Below, one piece after another: positions 15,267 to 15,390 of a stretch of DNA of 15,390 bases; position 1 is the stretch's first letter, and each line of letters starts with the position of its first letter. Below the pieces are notes generated by a model. The model saw only the letters and a list, made by a program, of their open reading frames with translations. It did not search any database and was not told where the DNA came from. Position numbers and translations under genes: made by a program. Source of the DNA: Kiritimatiellia bacterium (lineage in GTDB: Bacteria; Verrucomicrobiota; Kiritimatiellia; RFP12; UBA3636); assembly GCA_016295275.1 (NCBI GenBank), contig JAEDLN010000029.1, positions 1 through 15,390 on the forward strand. The letters run 5' to 3'.

Positions 15267-15306
15267 ATCGGTATTTTCACGCAAGAAACATCGGCATTTT
15301 CACGCA
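15267..15306. repeat. Pair of 17-base direct repeats upstream of the first gene
   Basis: ATCGGTATTTTCACGCA (15267-15283) and ATCGGCATTTTCACGCA (15290-15306) differ at one base and are separated by AGAAAC, a period of 23. They lie just upstream of the candidate promoter, about 110-150 bases before ATG 15157. This placement suits the tandem binding site of an activator or response regulator. No regulator gene lies in the window. Confidence 0.55.
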
Positions 15307-15390
15307 CTCCTTCTTCGCCCATGCCAACCGCCGATCCCCCCCATCGCGCGGCCGCGCACGCCGCCATTACCCACGCGCATTACCCGTGCG
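15300..15390. other. GC-rich window edge, coding state unclear
   Basis: On the minus strand one frame is open from the edge to a TGA at 15302-15300, giving 29 Gly/Arg-rich residues, which could be the tail of an upstream gene. On the plus strand an ATG at 15321 is open to the edge (23 codons) but has no ribosome binding site. CATTACCC occurs twice (15365-15372 and 15378-15385). None of this is enough to call a gene. Confidence 0.2.

Overview
The window is a GC-rich bacterial segment in which every gene I can support lies on the minus strand. It holds five complete, very large genes for exported proteins and the signal-peptide end of a sixth. The mix of DUF2341 plus LamG proteins, autotransporter-associated beta-strand (PATR) repeat proteins, an Asp-box propeller protein and a GH110-like beta-helix points to a glycan-degrading member of the PVC superphylum. 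Kiritimatiellota, Verrucomicrobiota or Lentisphaerota are the best guesses. This rests on protein architecture only, because no rRNA or core gene is present.

In transcription order (high to low coordinate): a 5' region with a pair of 17-base direct repeats, promoter-like words and a small hairpin with a T run (about 15190-15306). Next is a GH74/sortilin-like Asp-box propeller protein carrying what looks like an inserted carbohydrate-binding domain (12530-15157). A PATR surface protein follows (9563-12490), 39 bases downstream with a good ribosome binding site, so the two probably share a transcript. A 248-base gap carries a structured repeat. Then comes a DUF2341-LamG-Fn3-PATR-like giant protein (5901-9314), a second copy of the structured repeat, and a paralogue with the same domain order (2416-5736). 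After 27 bases comes a GH110-like right-handed beta-helix protein with an N-terminal CBM-like domain (136-2388). Its stop codon overlaps the start of the next secreted protein, which runs off the window (1-136).

The most unusual feature is non-coding. Two gap-free co-linear blocks (5774-5911 and 9436-9573) begin in the last codons of two otherwise different genes. They run through the stop codon into a 3' region of three inverted repeats. Between the copies, substitutions fall mostly in the hairpin loops and near the stop, while the arms are nearly intact. All five complete proteins end in Arg, and three end in a short run of hydrophobic residues followed by Arg. I read this as a 3' module carried by a family of exported proteins: a REP-like element, an RNA stabiliser or processing element, or a mark of cassette shuffling. 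No mobile-element gene, tRNA, rRNA or CRISPR array was seen.

Working model (inference): the two enzyme-like proteins attack a galactose- or glucan-type polysaccharide outside the cytoplasm, and the three repetitive proteins are large beta-rich surface or secreted proteins that bind substrate or attach cells. The locus shows no transporter, regulator gene or sulfatase, so the substrate cannot be named.
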